Notes under the pieces: model-generated
Told to the model about the DNA's origin: nothing
What the model saw: only the letters and a program-made list of their open reading frames with translations
Databases searched by the model: none
In this document: piece after piece, positions 22,756 to 35,122 of the stretch
Layout: each line of letters opens with the position of its first letter
Position numbering within the stretch: position 1 is the stretch's first letter
Made by a program: the position numbers and the translations under genes
Source of the DNA: Auriscalpium vulgare
Lineage: Eukaryota > Basidiomycota > Agaricomycetes > Russulales > Auriscalpiaceae
Assembly (NCBI GenBank): GCA_019915015.1
Contig: JAHBBC010000038.1
Coordinates: 1-64,000, forward strand
Length of the DNA stretch: 64,000 bases
Direction: 5' to 3'

Positions 22756-24110
22756 TGATACACCTGGTTCTGCGGTGTGCGGAGATCTCACTTCAATTTT
22801 CGAACTTTCGTCAAGTCGAGAGTTTCGCTTCGGAGTCACCTGACTTTGGAATTTGGCCAGCAGTTTCCGAGGTTTCAACCCAGTCACTTCCGAACTTTCC
22901 GAAGTCACGTGACTTCGGATTCCGAACTCGCACCGGTCTCGGCCCGCTAGCACAGCCTCCACGGATCTTTCCGAAGCGCCCGCACGTGATTTGGTCCAGA
23001 CTTCACAAGCCCATCATCATCAGACACGCCCCAAACGTGATCCAGAGTCGAAACACTCACAGATTGTTGGGCCATGCCGCATCTAGGCCATATCCACTCC
23101 AGAACATTGCCCCCTCGTTCCCAGTATTGTCCCCTCCATTCCGACCCTACCTCAAGCCCTCCAGATGTGGTTCGCTGCATTTCTAGCTGCGTTGAACCGC
23201 TATGCAACACAATACTTCGGAACTTCGGACGATAGCCGCAGCGACTTCGGAACGCGTTCCGAAGTTAGGCGCACATTCCCACTGTGGAGTCCCTTATGTT
23301 TCATTGTCTTAGGTTTCATGACTACTCTTCTCAGGCTTCCTAGCAATGGCGTTCGACTTACCGTTTGCTTGCGACTTACTCATTTCTTGTGATCTTGACC
23401 CACTTGCTTCGTGTTTCGTTCTACTTATGCTCTTGTTTGTTCGCACGGTTGTATATTACTTCGGACTCACTCGTAGTATATATAGGACTTGTCAGTACAA
23501 TATTCTGGATCATATCATATGCCCCCTTCTTCCCCCTCATAGTGAGACTCACGCTAGAGACTCTCCTCGACCTCTCGCATTGTCAAAGCGTTTCTGACTT
23601 TGCACCTTTCGACTTCAACTTCGACTTCGCCTTCGCCGCACGCCGCACGTATAGTATTTGACTTCGACTTCGGATCTCGACTCCGACTTCGACTTCGCCT
23701 TTGACGCACGTATCGTATTCGCCTTTCGTACCCTCCTTTGTCATTCAACTTCGACTTCGACTCCATCCTTGACCCAATCACTTCGGCACTTCGGCTCCAT
23801 CACTTCGGCACTTCGACTCCATCACCTCGGCACTTCGGAACCACGGCATTCAACTTCGACTTTGCCTACGTTGCACGACCACTCGACACCCCGCAGATCG
23901 TAACATCCCCACACTTCCTCGTCCTTCCTAGTTTGGATCACTCCCGAACTCACTGCTATCACGCTACGACCACCCCATTCCCACTTCGGAGACGCTCCCG
24001 GAGACTTTGGGACCACTGACGACTCGCCCCTCACACAACGGTACCGTGCACTGTGCTCTAGGGATAGGTATACAAGACATTACCGCCCTACTACCGGCTG
24101 GTACCCATCA
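22756..24110. mobile_element. Solo LTR 1, 1355 bp
   Basis: Starts TGATACACC and ends CCCATCA, flanked by a 4-bp direct repeat CCGT (22752-22755 and 24111-24114). The start (TTTTCG(A/C)ACTTTCGTCAAGTCGA) and the end (ACATTACC(G/A)CCCTACTA) match the element at 26788-28467. A TATATATAGG box lies near 23477 and an imperfect CTTCGACTT tandem stretch at 23590-23880. No internal region or second LTR is present, so this is a solo LTR, probably of a Ty3/gypsy-type element. Confidence 0.7.
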
Positions 24111-24181
24111 CCGTCAAGGATCGAGGGTCCTTCTTTAAATACTATTCCAAAACTGTCTGACTAATACATGGCTATGTACAA

Positions 24182-24285
24182 AAGTGACTCATACTGACTC
24201 CAAATGACTCCTCCTGACTGGGTATGACTCACTCTAAGCGTGACTCATTCTGACTAGGAATGACTCATCCTGACTCCTTGGAATG
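24182..24285. repeat. Short tandem repeat with TGACTC core
   Basis: About eleven TGACTC or TGACT(A/G) units separated by 2-6 bases. No gene is attached to it. The rest of 24111-24676 shows no other feature. Confidence 0.7.
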
Positions 24286-24676
24286 TTCTGGGACATTCTG
24301 GGAAGCTTGGCAGGAAAAATGATGAAGGAGTGTGGAAGGGGCAGCCTAATCTGCTGACCCGGAATCTGAAGAAATCGTGTGGCTAGCTATCTCGGATAAC
24401 CGGCAAAACACAAAAGAGACGCGGAAATGCGAGTCTTTTGGGACAATGAAGGGATAAAAATATAGCGGGCCAATCTGGAAAGTGGGATCTACAATACAGA
24501 GTAAAAGATTGTGTGTTTGTGTAAGAGATAACGGAAAAATGAGTGTGAGATCAGAGTTCTGGCTCTGGTGACATAATTGATACAGATCTAGAAGGTGAAA
24601 TCTATAATACAGAATGAAAGATAGTGTCCGGGTGTACAAGATAGCCTGAAATGAATGTGAGATTAGAGTCCGTGCT

Positions 24677-25354
24677 CTAGTGGGCATGTCCTGTTCTGCC
24701 AAACCGTGCCCGCATCCTTCTCCACGCTGCCTGCAGTGCTACAACTGGGGTACGCATCCGTTGGTGAGGCCTGTGCCGTGGGCGAGGGATGTGGGCCCAC
24801 TCGGCAGCGATCCACAGGCTGATGTCCTCGAGATGGTCATGCGCGCGCACCGCAAACCGCACTCTCTGCCCACTGATCTCCTCAATCTCCCCCAATCTCC
24901 CCACCATCTCCTCCGGCTCGTCTCCCGCGTCCCAATTCCGCAGGTGCACGCGGTCTCCAGTGCGTAGCCGAGGGTGCCCTGGGCTGCTAGCGACAGCCCA
25001 ATGGACCCTTGCTGCTTCTTGCCTCTGCGCATCGTGGGCGTACAATGGGCGATAACGATGATCGGGTGGGGGAAGGGCGGCGTGCTGTGGGGCAAAGTAG
25101 GAGGGCGGCAGATAGATGTGGGAGTCGAGGGTGCCGGACGAATAGAGGGACATGGAGGAGGTGCTGGCCGCCGGGAGCGCAAACACGAGTGACGAAATGG
25201 CGCTTCCAGGTGGGGACGGAAACATGATGCCGGAATCGGGGACTGACTGGCTCGAAAAGAGCGAGGACGTGGCCGAAGAGGAGCTGTATGACGAAACGAG
25301 CGACATGGCTGATGGTGCGTGGAGGAAAGACTGTGTTTGAGCGAGAGCTGCCAT
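24677..25354 (-). CDS. Hypothetical protein, 225 aa, with a small beta-barrel-like region
   Basis: Uninterrupted frame from ATG at 25352-25354 (MAALAQTQSFLH) to 24677. A longer frame to 25495 exists, but the added part looks non-coding. The first 110 residues are rich in Ser, Pro and Ala. Residues 135-195 (RTGDRVHLRNWDAGDEPEEM then VGRLGEIEEISGQRVRFAVR) look like a KOW/SH3-type barrel that occurs in many unnamed Agaricomycete proteins. A basic C-terminus follows (RRMRARFGRTGHAH). Function unknown. It is single-exon and stands alone between two solo LTRs. Confidence 0.5.
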   Translation of the reverse strand: MAALAQTQSFLHAPSAMSLVSSYSSSSATSSLFSSQSVPDSGIMFPSPPGSAISSLVFALPAASTSSMSLYSSGTLDSHIYLPPSYFAPQHAALPPPDHRYRPLYAHDAQRQEAARVHWAVASSPGHPRLRTGDRVHLRNWDAGDEPEEMVGRLGEIEEISGQRVRFAVRAHDHLEDISLWIAAEWAHIPRPRHRPHQRMRTPVVALQAAWRRMRARFGRTGHAH

Positions 25355-25495
25355 TCTTGAAACGAAATATATTACTGCGCGCTTCGCCGTCGGCTTCTGG
25401 GCTATGTCCTTTCGTCCGCGATATGAGGTGCTGATGGTGGCGACTTTACCCAATTTGGTATACAACCATGTCAAATCGTGACACCGGGCATCCAT

Positions 25496-26783
25496 TGAGA
25501 TGGGATGTTAAAATGACACTGGATCATTCTTTAAGATCAATCAGTGGAATCAAACTGTGTGCATTGGAAAAGTCACTTTATTGAATGGTCTCCCATTGCC
25601 AAGCCACATTGTCCCACTGGCCTGTCTCAGTAATTATTAGCTAAGTGACTCCTACCTATGCTATCCATAGCTTTGCCATGCCAAAGATAGTGTTTTGCAC
25701 GGGCGAACCCATGGATGTCTCAGGGTCTACCCACATCTCTACCCGTGCCAGGTCATACTCACTGCATAAGGGTATCCCCCGCATTTCGAGAGAGAAAGGA
25801 GCACTCCACAACGAGCCAATACCACCTGTTGTACGTCCATCCCTTCAATTTGTACTCAAAATACACAGATTCCTCCACTTGTTATTACGATGGAGTGATA
25901 TCACTAGCGCTAGCCACACATTTCAGATATTGCCTTCACAGCGACAATCATACGTCAAATTTTCCATCTAACTCTACAATTCCGACTTGCCACATACCTC
26001 GTATATTCATCCCTCACGTCCCCCTCATACCCATTGTGATATCTAACCCACACCGTCCATGTTTTGGATTGTATTTGTCTTTCTATGTCAGTGTCCGTAC
26101 GATACAGATTTTGACTTGTTTGTTGTACAAATAGTTCTCGAGCGTACAATGGCAATAACATGTTACTATTACACCTCGTAGTCAGGATCTCGAAAGAGTC
26201 TCCTGAAGTGGTTTGACTTCACCACGATCCATCGCTTTTAACTCTCAATGCTCGACCTTCAACCCACGACCCACACCGCTGTACCAATATCAATATGAAT
26301 ATCGCAACCCTTGACAAATCCCCTACGCCTTTGAAAATATCCCCACCTCACTCCAATATCTCCTTCGACACCCCCACACCTTCAACGCAGAGCATTGGAC
26401 TATACGTCCCTCTGATCCTTCGTCACCTCGCCGTATCTCTCAAACTCAACTTCAAATTATCTATTGCCACCCCTACGTAAATCCCCTTTGTCTTTCGAAA
26501 TAGTCCACTCGTCCTCTTCGACATTCCTCACTTCTGCAATACGTTCTTGGGAGCTCGCCCGTTGCAACTCCATTGCTGCATCATTTCGGTGATCAGTATC
26601 GTGTCTTATTGTTCTTTCACCTGGTCTTTTGTGCCCTCCGATTCAGATACAGGTCTCTGTCACCCACTCGTACACCAAGGAGGAGGTTGTGCGTAGTCCC
26701 GGGACCCTGACTGCTCTCCCTCAACCTGATACGTCCTTCACTGCGCTCTGAGGACTGGATTCAAAAACATATCCGCCTCACTA
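25496..26783. other. Intergenic region without recognised genes
   Basis: Mixed-composition DNA between a hypothetical gene and solo LTR 2. A 139-codon + strand ORF (25715-26134) has no domain and no promoter or splice support. Pyrimidine-rich runs (CTCGACCTTCAACCCACGACCC) occur near 26250-26500. Confidence 0.35.
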
Positions 26784-26787
26784 CCGG

Positions 26788-28467
26788 TGATACGCCTCGC
26801 TCCGCGCTGCGAGGCAATCGTTACGGAATTTTCGCACTTTCGTCAAGTCGACAGATACGCAATTCCGAAGATCGCAGCGTCACGCAGCAGTGCTCCGACC
26901 GTCCGATTGGTTCCTCCAACCGCTCGCAAGAGCCAGAGTTCCGACCGTTGGAGTCTCGCAGAGCTGTCGTGCAATCGGAATCATGCCTTGGACACCACGC
27001 TCGGACCAGAAACTTCGTCGCACACATCACACGCAGTCATCCGACCCCTCACTCATTGTTCCGACTGCCGCCACGAGACCTCGAGCACAGCGTCTCCCAC
27101 AGTTGTCACAACGCTTCGGAATTCCATCAGACATTTTGATCATCGAGATCGTTGTTTCAGCACATGCACCACGCCTCTCCGACGTCTCTGCGACTTCCGA
27201 GTACCCCCACGGTCGCGCCATTGTCCTCCGACCATTGTCTAGCCCAGCTCTCGAGTTTGCGCCACATTCCTTCGATCCCGATCGTTCTGCGGTCGGACCA
27301 GCGCTCCGATTATCCCTCCACAGTTCCGACCATTGCACACGTAGTACCGGATCATTCTTCCGACTGTTCGACGAGTCGCAAGATCGCAACACTCACCTGC
27401 GACCCCCTTGCAAGTCGGAGTGCATTCCATCACTCGCCACACCTCCATTGTCTCCTTTTCTGGTCGTATTGTCTTGTTCAACATTGTAGGATGTCTCTCC
27501 CACACTTCTTGACAGCGCAGATCGTTTTCCATGCGCTTGCACTGCCCTTCTGACAGCGCTGATCACTTGCTCTACATTGTCCTCTACAGCCTCGCAGACC
27601 TTCTGATATGTCCTATTGACTCTCCTCCATTGTCTGTACCATGTGCGACTTGCGCACCATCGTTTGCTTTTGTTCTGACTGTTTACTTTGTTCCGACTTT
27701 ATTCTCGATCGGACTCGTACTGTAGCGGTCGAGACATATAAATAGCGGTCGCATCCATACTGCAATACAGATTCGGTTCGCCCCGCACGGTTCAGATCTC
27801 ATTCGACGCCCATAACGCCTCGTCTCTATCGTATAGTTAGCTCGAGGCTAGCTCTGTCGCCTTTGCCTTTGCCTTTGTCTTTGTCGTCGTCGTCCCGCAC
27901 TCAGCTTATCGTTCTCCTCGCTCTCATTGTGTTCCATCGTCGTCCCATTAGCCGTTGCCCTCGCACTTCGTTGCTCCGACCGTCTTGCGACATCGGAGAT
28001 CGCAGTCGCGTTCCGCTCGTCCCGCAGCGATCACAACATCGATTGGCATGCTCGCACCACTCATTCCTATCTTCCGACCACCGCCCCCACTCCTCCGATC
28101 GTCCACACGCCTCTGCGTCATTGCCTGCACGACTCATCGTTGCTCCGACCGTCTTGCGACCTCGGAGATCGCAGTCTTGACTCTGTCATCTCGCAGCGGT
28201 CGCAGCCTCAATCGCACCACTCGCACCACTTGTCCACACATTCCGACCATTGCATCTGCGCCTCCGGCCCCTCATTGACGACTCTCCGACCGATCACGCA
28301 TTCCGACCAGCACATCCGATCGCACACCTCCCCATACTCGTCGGAGACGCACTCTGATTGTCTTCGGGACCCTGACACTCACTCGCACACATCACGGTAC
28401 CCTCACCAGCGCTCTAGGGATCTGGTATCTGACACATTACCACCCTACTAGCTGTGGGTGCCCATCA
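26788..28467. mobile_element. Solo LTR 2, 1680 bp, related to solo LTR 1
   Basis: Starts TGATACGCC, ends CCCATCA, with 4-bp direct repeats CCGG (26784-26787 and 28468-28471). TATAAATA at 27737-27744 is a likely LTR promoter. The body has diffuse internal repeats around TCCGACC(A/G)T and CTTGCGACxTCGGAGATCGCAGTC (27990 and 28155). Ends match solo LTR 1, but the middle differs, so they belong to the same family and not to one recent burst. Confidence 0.7.
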
Positions 28468-28599
28468 CCGGTTGGACACCCATCAATGTGTCCCTGGAGC
28501 TAATCTAAAGGACAGCAACAAGGCTGATAAAGAGTCGGGAAGAAGGGAGGCCCCACCGAGCTCAAGGAGTCCTCCAGTGTCAAGTGAGAGCGATGAAGC

Positions 28600-28935
28600 A
28601 ATGTTGACCCCGCCACCCTGCACGACTTTGAGATCCAGGTGCGCCGCGACTTCGCCGGCCCGGGCCCGTACTCTCCCATCTCCCTCCCGACGCCCGCGCC
28701 TTCGCCGTTCGCACACCCCGGCGCCAGCACGGCGTTGAGCGTCCCGTCGTTCGGGCACCGCGCGTCGCCCGGGGCCGCGCCCATCATGATCCCGAGCCTG
28801 ACGATCACGTACCCCTCGCCGGCCTCGCCGCCTGACACCCCCGAGACCTCCCTCACATTCCGCGTTGAAGTCCCACGTGTACTCCCGTCGACCCCGCTCG
28901 ACTCTGCGCAAGGCGAGGAGGTTGTCATCTTATGA
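28600..28935 (+). pseudogene. Possible C-terminal fragment of a hypothetical gene
   Basis: From about 28600 a + strand frame reads ATLHDFEIQVRRDFAGPGPY and continues with a Pro/Ser-rich stretch to ...SAQGEEVVIL, with TGA just before 28938. GC content and third-position bias rise sharply compared with the flanks, as in coding DNA. No upstream exon or domain could be linked to it, since solo LTR 2 lies directly before it. It may be the tail of a gene cut by that insertion. Confidence 0.3.
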
Positions 28936-28938
28936 GCT

Positions 28939-29331
28939 GCGGTCGTGTGCAGCCCGATTTCCGCAGGCGTGGAGGGGGTCATGTTCTCGTCGCGCCCGAT
29001 AACCGCCTAGTGCGCCCAGTTTGCCTACGCTACATTGACGATCCTCCTTGCTCATGTGGTCATGCTGTCCTGTATGTGCTTGCTCGTCTGCTCCCCTCCT
29101 AATGGCAATTTTATCTTTGTACTATATGACACGTATATCCAGTTCACACTTGTCAGGTAGCCTATCCCGAAATTGTAGTTGGACTTCGTATCATAACTCT
29201 GCTTACAATTATCCGTTTTCCATTGTTCCTGCCAGTGTGGCCGGTCTGGCGCACATGTGCTTGCTTGGACCGTCAGTACCCTCCACACTGACATTATTCT
29301 CTCACTCTGTCCTTGCTGCTGCAGTATTGCG
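28939..29331. other. Intergenic, upstream of the KDZ gene
   Basis: No gene recognised. ORFs of 114-117 codons on both strands look fortuitous. Confidence 0.35.
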
Positions 29332-32300
29332 ATGGCCCCTGCAAAAAAGCGCAAATACGAGCCGTCGCGTGCAGCCGTACTGGACGAAACCATCAAATTA
29401 GTTCACCGACGTCGCAACGGTGATGTTGACAAGCGACAGGTTCCCCTTGGCATCCGCGCCCTCGCTGCCAGGCCCGAAAAGCCAACCATCTCGTATCTGC
29501 CGACAATCGAGGAAGAGAGTGAGATGGAGAGGGCGGCTGAGGAGGAAGAAATGGCTCCTGCGTCAACAAGCAGATATATTGTGAGTTTGGATTACATGTC
29601 TGATGCCTCGGTGTTCTAACGAGACCTGGTAGCCAACGCACACTGTCAACAGCGAATGGCGTACTGAGTGGGCCCCAAAAATGTTGGAGGCCATCTTAGG
29701 CTACGAGGCTGCAGATGACCTTGGCCGCCCTTGCTCCGCCGCTGGCTGCTCGAGCACCGCAGCTGACATCCGTTGTCGTGACTGCTTCTATCGTCGAATG
29801 CTCTGCAGAGACTGCGCCGTCAAAATTCACCTCGATAACCCGTTTCACCAAGTGGAGGAATGGGTCGGCACGTACTTCAAGCGCAGAGGACTTCAAGAGC
29901 TAGGCCTCGTCATCCGCCTTGGACATGGGGGCGACACCTGTCCCTTCGCCAAGGAACCTGTTTCGATGACAGTGACCCATGTCAACGGCATTCACACTTG
30001 CAATGTCCAGTTCTGCGGCTGCTTTCCACCCGACAAGTATAATCCTGTCGATGTCCCACTGCAGCTGGCAAACGCAGGGCTCTGGCCCGCGTCATATAAG
30101 AACCCCCGAACGGCGACAACTTTCCACTCAGCACGGGAGTACAATCAGTTCTCCCTCCAGGCCAAGGTGAATGTGATGGACTACAACCGTGTCAAGCTGC
30201 GCATGACAAACAACGCTTTTCGTGACGACGTACCGGTGAGTTTATCTTGCGCTCATCATGACTGTCGCCCATGCTGATCCTCGCAGGATCGATATAGGCA
30301 GCTTCTCACAAGCCAACAACAATTCATGTTCATCCAGACGCTCAAGCAGTTTGGAGCGAGTGTACAGGATCGATACGCCGCCGGAAGTCTCGTCGTCCTA
30401 TGTCCTGCCTGTCCTCAACCTGGGAAGAACATGGACCCCGGTTGGAAAGACGTACCAGCAAAAGACCAGTTGAGTACACTCAAATATATCAGAGTTCGCT
30501 GTCTGCTGACGCCACGTGCAGATACATCCATGCACTGTTTTATGCAAAAGACGGGAACTTTCAGCTCCATCAACACATGAAGAAGATGGATCTTGATGAC
30601 GTCGCGTTCACGAGGGGCGGTGGTTATTATGTTGATGATGTTGAGTGTGCGAATCACCTCAAGATCATGGACAACGACCCGGATAGCAGCAAAGAGGTAC
30701 GTATGCAACCGTCTACAATTGACAAAGTATCTCACATATCGTAGACGTCGACGTGCAACAAGTTCTTTGCTCTCAATGGCAAGCGACTCGACGGCAAGCG
30801 CATCACGGGAGTGGTGTCTTTAGTATGCGCACCGCACGGGATGATCATGGGGTCCTCAACCGTTGACTTGACGAAAGGCGAAAGGTGCGTTGTTGTCGTC
30901 CAATCACCTGTTTGTGAGCCTCACCTGTTGAGCTAGATTTGCCCATGTGGACCTTGCGACGGTGTCTGCGACACGCCCATACAAAGATCTCAAGTTGCAC
31001 ATCTCTTCATACGATATCAATTGTCAATACGGAATTAACTTCGACACGCGCATTGACAAATTTCCGTCCGGTCGTCCAGACTTCCCCCTTACCATCCGTG
31101 TCGTTCCAAAATGGCACTTGAATGGGCACAAGGATGACTGCAAGTTTCTCAACTCGCCGGATGTCACTCCTGTGTGTGGCATGACGGAGGGCGAGGCGCC
31201 TGAGCGTCGGTGGGCCGTGCAGAATTCACTCGCACTTCAGACAAAAGAGATGGGGCCAGGGTACCGCCACGACACGCATAATGTTCACAACGGAGATTTC
31301 AACATGCAGAAAATCTTCACGATAGGTGAGTATAGCTCCTGCGTATCTTCTGTTTGTTGCGCGCTGACTACAATCAGCCAAGTTTCTTGCAAAAAAGCTG
31401 GACCAAGCAAAGTCTGCCGCGGCGGAAGCTGAAGAGCAACATGAACGTTGCGAAGCGACCTTCAATTTCCGCGGACGTCCACTGGACGAGTGGCGGACTG
31501 CCAAAACAGAGTTCTTGACCACACTTGCCGACGGAACGGCACGAAAGGACCAGCCAAAAGTCAGCCCGTATGAACCGGCGAGTGACAAAGGTGTGAAGTC
31601 GTTTTTAAATTTTGCGCTCACTTGAACTAATATATCTTGTCTTAGCACCGACCGAGAAGGAAGCGTTGCTGATTTTGGAGAAGGAGTTTGACGCTGAGCG
31701 GGGCACAGCAAGCGAGGAACATGGTCGGCCAAGCCTCACTGCATTTCTGAAGCTTGGTCTCGACTTGGAGGCGCGACAGTACGTCTTTCTTGCAACACAC
31801 TTCAGGTATTCCCCTAACATGTTTGAATAGGTACGATGTACAAAGCAAGGCAAAGCAAAAGGAGCTGTCAGGTGCCGAAAAAACCGCTATCGAAGACAGC
31901 CGATCGCGCCTTGACACTCAGATTGCACGCTTCGAGGACCTTCACGCTGCTATCGTGGCCCCGACAGTCCTCAGGCTTGAAAGTCCAGAAACGAGCTGGC
32001 CGGCACCGCGTTCTGACCAAGATGTCCTAGCCAAGGACGTCCAACTTCGCTTGCCATCGACATACCCCATGGACGTCAGGCAGAATTCCTTATTCAAGTC
32101 TCTAGCGGAGGCAGAGCTCCTTCTGCGAAAAGGTCGGGCTTGTGATCTTCTGCGGGAGCTACGCCTCAAGATTTCATTGAAGTCCTTCCTGTGGAGGTCA
32201 GAGAAGGCGTCGTATGGCCAAGAGGCGAAGACACGCCACCAGAAGACGGTCACTCGCGCTTACCAGGCAACCGCCCGACTTCGCCATCTATACACTACGA

Positions 32301-32637
32301 TGCGGTCGAACATGCTCACGCTAGGGCTCCAGGAGGATGACAAGAACTATCGGCCGCTAACGGAACATGACTGTCGCGTCGTGGCCCTCGTTCATGCTGT
32401 TGAAGACCACGACACATCATCGAAGGACCGTGAGCGCTCGTGGCTCTGGCGCGATGATGAGTATTGGGCTTCTGACTCGGATGACGCTACAGCAAAATGG
32501 GATGAAGAGCGTGAGTCCCTTTGATTATACGTGCTTGGTACCCAGCTGACATCATGATAGTTGACCGTCTCACCTGGTTCCGATCGAGTGTGAAGCAAGC
32601 TCGCTGGCAGGAACATGTCAAGCGCCTGGAAGAATAG
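29332..32637 (+). CDS. KDZ-family transposase with CxC2 cysteine cluster, nonsense codon near the end
   Basis: Start ATG 29332 (MAPAKKRKYEPSR, a nuclear-type basic start). About ten short introns. After a lead comes the CxC2-like zinc cluster (CSAAGCSS...IRCRDCFYRRMLCRDCAVK...HQVEEWVG...GDTCP). It is followed by VNGIHTCNVQFCGC, the KDZ core with HISSYDINCQYGINF and the WHLNGHKDDCKF and HDTHNVHNGDFN motifs, and a long helical C-terminal region (RLRHLYTTMRSNMLTL). KDZ proteins (Kyakuja-Dileera-Zisupton) move DNA transposons and are abundant in Agaricomycetes. The frame hits TAG at 32635-32637, yet reads on in the same frame for 53 codons (IRRTQRHWYDEQQVWLSRAE...) to TAG 32797-32799. The stop therefore looks like a mutation. 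I could not identify its terminal inverted repeats. Confidence 0.85.
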
Positions 32638-32799
32638 ATACGGAGGACGCAGCGGCATTGGTACGATGAGCAACAGGTTTGGCTGAGTCGTGCAGAAGCA
32701 CAGGGCAGTTCATTAAGTCAACGTGGTGCCGCCGCATATGCTGCACGGTCGGTTTCTAATTCATACTCTGACAATGAAGTATCTGACATTCAAGCGTAG

Positions 32800-33736
32800 G
32801 AAAGCTGCAGTATTTGCGCGTCTGCTGTCTGATGCGAGGGAGCTCTACCCTGAGTACCTCAGGCTGTCGGATACTGAGGTCAGTACTGATATTGTCATAG
32901 ACACTTCTACCTTGCTGACCTGGGAGCCCAGGTAGCATTACATGACTGACAAGCAATGGGTATGAATTAGTTACTTCGCTGAAATACTTCCACTGTACAT
33001 TGCGTTGGAGTAGTCCCACTATACATTGCGGTGAAATAGTTGCATTCGACAGACACAAACTAGTTGCGCATGGAAATATAATCTAACTAGTTGAACATGG
33101 AAATGTAATGTGGATATAGTTCATCCTCGAACTAGTTCTTGTTTTTTTCTTAAGGGTATCCTACCTGTCAGGCTCCAGAAGCCTACAGTACTAGTGCTAA
33201 ATACTCGACCGTCATAGTCGGCGTTGAACTAGGTCAACGCCCAGTAATTACTCATTTGAACTACTTCAGTTGTCTGCAAGTACTGCTAAGCCGCATGCTG
33301 TAATATTATTCGAATTTATAGAGCTCATTTGAAAGGAGAGAAGGTGCATATATCCCAGCATTTCTGTAATATATTATTGATTCACTATAGTACATAAACC
33401 CATGGGATTCATTGGACAGTGATTTCCCTACAGCTCTCTACCATTAACCAGATATATTCTGCTGAATTACATCTATATAGCAGTTCCACCTGTGCATCTA
33501 CACCATTATTTATAACATTTTCAAAGCCCATTATATTGGTGCAAAAATACAATGGTCCTTACAGTCATGCTACTACTATAGTGCATCCAAGGACACCATA
33601 GTACTGATATATGCAATATAGTGCACTATAGTGCACTATACTGCCCTATACTTGCACTTCACTATCCTGCCTGCCTATGACACCACCCACTTGTTACAAC
33701 TGTAGGGACATAGTGCACTAAACTACTCCCCAGTGT
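32800..33736. other. AT-rich intergenic stretch with short palindromes
   Basis: No gene. At 33610-33645 the unit TATAGTGCAC repeats about three times and is itself palindromic. At 32980-33035 a unit CAC(T/A)(G/A)TACATTGCG occurs twice with spacing of 30 bp, and TAACTAGTTG(C/A)(G/A)CATGGAAAT occurs twice near 33060-33110. These may be subterminal repeats of the KDZ transposon. Confidence 0.4.
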
Positions 33737-34201
33737 TCAACGGAGGTCCATGGGTGCAGCTCGGTCGTAGGAAGCGGGGCGGGACAAAGAAAGCGCCCCG
33801 CCCACGAGCGGAAGCGGTCCTCGACCTCGGGGACGAGGACGATGGCGTTCTCAAGGATCGGCATGAGGATGCGCTCAGCGAGGGGGATGATCAGCCTGGG
33901 GTCGGAATCGGTGATGGTTCCTATAACCGATGGGAGCGGACGATTAGAGCGACAACGGTGCGGGAAAAGAAGGGAATCGTACGATGACAGCCAACACCTC
34001 CTGCGCCCAACGCTTGCGCGACTCGATCGCCTCGGCGGCGGCTGCGAGTGGGAAGTCCGCGCTAGGGGCTCGACCCAGGTGGTACAGTAAGAGAGTACCG
34101 CAACGGTACGTGTGGGGAGACCAGGTCATGGTGGTGTGTGGGGGGTTTGTAGGGAGTTTGGTGGGTTCGGGCGGGTGGTGCAACGCTACCTGACGACTCA
34201 T
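33737..34201 (-). pseudogene. 5' part of the antisense gene in the truncated LTR element
   Basis: Minus-strand frame from ATG at 34199-34201 reads MSRQVALHHPPEPTKLP...MTWSPHTYR, then YHLGRAPSADFPLAAAAEAI. It corresponds almost residue for residue to the antisense gene at 43775-44622, including the same intron donor (GTACGATTCCC). The reading frame survives here although the copy is older, but the gene is cut off inside exon 2 at 33737. Confidence 0.6.
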
Positions 34202-35122
34202 CGAGACGACGCAAGGGAGCTTTTATCAGGTGGGGCTGTCCGGGGATTCACCAACTGAGGACAGTCGGTAGCTCAGTTGGGGGGAGGATGATAGGACCCG
34301 CCGCGCTACAGGCACCGAAACGGGCCGATCGCACCGCTACAGAGAGACACACACCCCCGAGACGCCCGTAGGGTGTCGAGGCAACCACACGACCACAATG
34401 CGATACTCCCGAGGCAAGGCGACACAGCTGCGATAACGGACAGCGTAGGGGAAGCGTACCGTAGAGAGGCGAGACTTAGCAGGGCGCAAGTGCACGGGCC
34501 GTGGGAGAGCTGACGAAGCAGCGGTATATAGATGCGATTCGTACTCTTGTATAGACACTTTTGGACCTCGGGCCTACACCTGAGACTACACCTTTCATTT
34601 CCGCAACATAGTGACCTCCGCAAGACGCGACCGTAACCGACCAGGCTGGCAAGATGACTTAGGCGGCGGGGCGGGACCGACCATTGGGTCGCACTTCAAC
34701 CGCGATACTACGGGCCATGCTGCCCGGGCCCAACCGCAGACTGGAGTGATACAGTGTGGTAGGGTATTTGTGACTGACGTTTATATTCTAGGATAGCGGC
34801 TACGGACGGTACGGACGAAGACGGTCGGGTCAGATGGTCGGTGCTACACGATGACTAGTACGGGACCCACGATGACGGGCGCGGGCGGTCGGGAACACCT
34901 ACCGACAAGAAGGGACGTGTCGCACGACGGTCGGACAGGGCGGGGAGGATAGGCTAAGAGGAGAGACCAGGACCCGCGGGGTCCTGGGTGGTTTTGTTCG
35001 GGTCACGGTTGCGATCTTGGGTTTCTTCCTCCGACCCACCACCTCTTGGGCCAGCGGTCGACTACTCGCTCCCTCCATTTCTATCGACGTTCCCGGGGCC
35101 TTCCCCAGGGTTCATCTCATCA
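33737..35122 (+). mobile_element. Truncated copy of the gag-protease LTR element (3' end plus 3' LTR)
   Basis: 33737-34288 matches the reverse complement of 43688-44240, and 34289-35122 matches the 852-bp LTR at 42836-43687 in reverse orientation (starts TGATAGGACCCGCC, ends TTCATCTCATCA, then CCGT). The gag/protease part and the 5' LTR are missing. It is more diverged from the two LTRs at 42.8 and 48.1 kb than these are from each other, so it is older. Confidence 0.88.

Noticed and set aside
24180..24290. TGACTC array as AP-1/Gcn4 binding sites of a regulated promoter
   Set aside because: No gene start is near in a suitable orientation, and the spacing is that of a degenerate tandem repeat.
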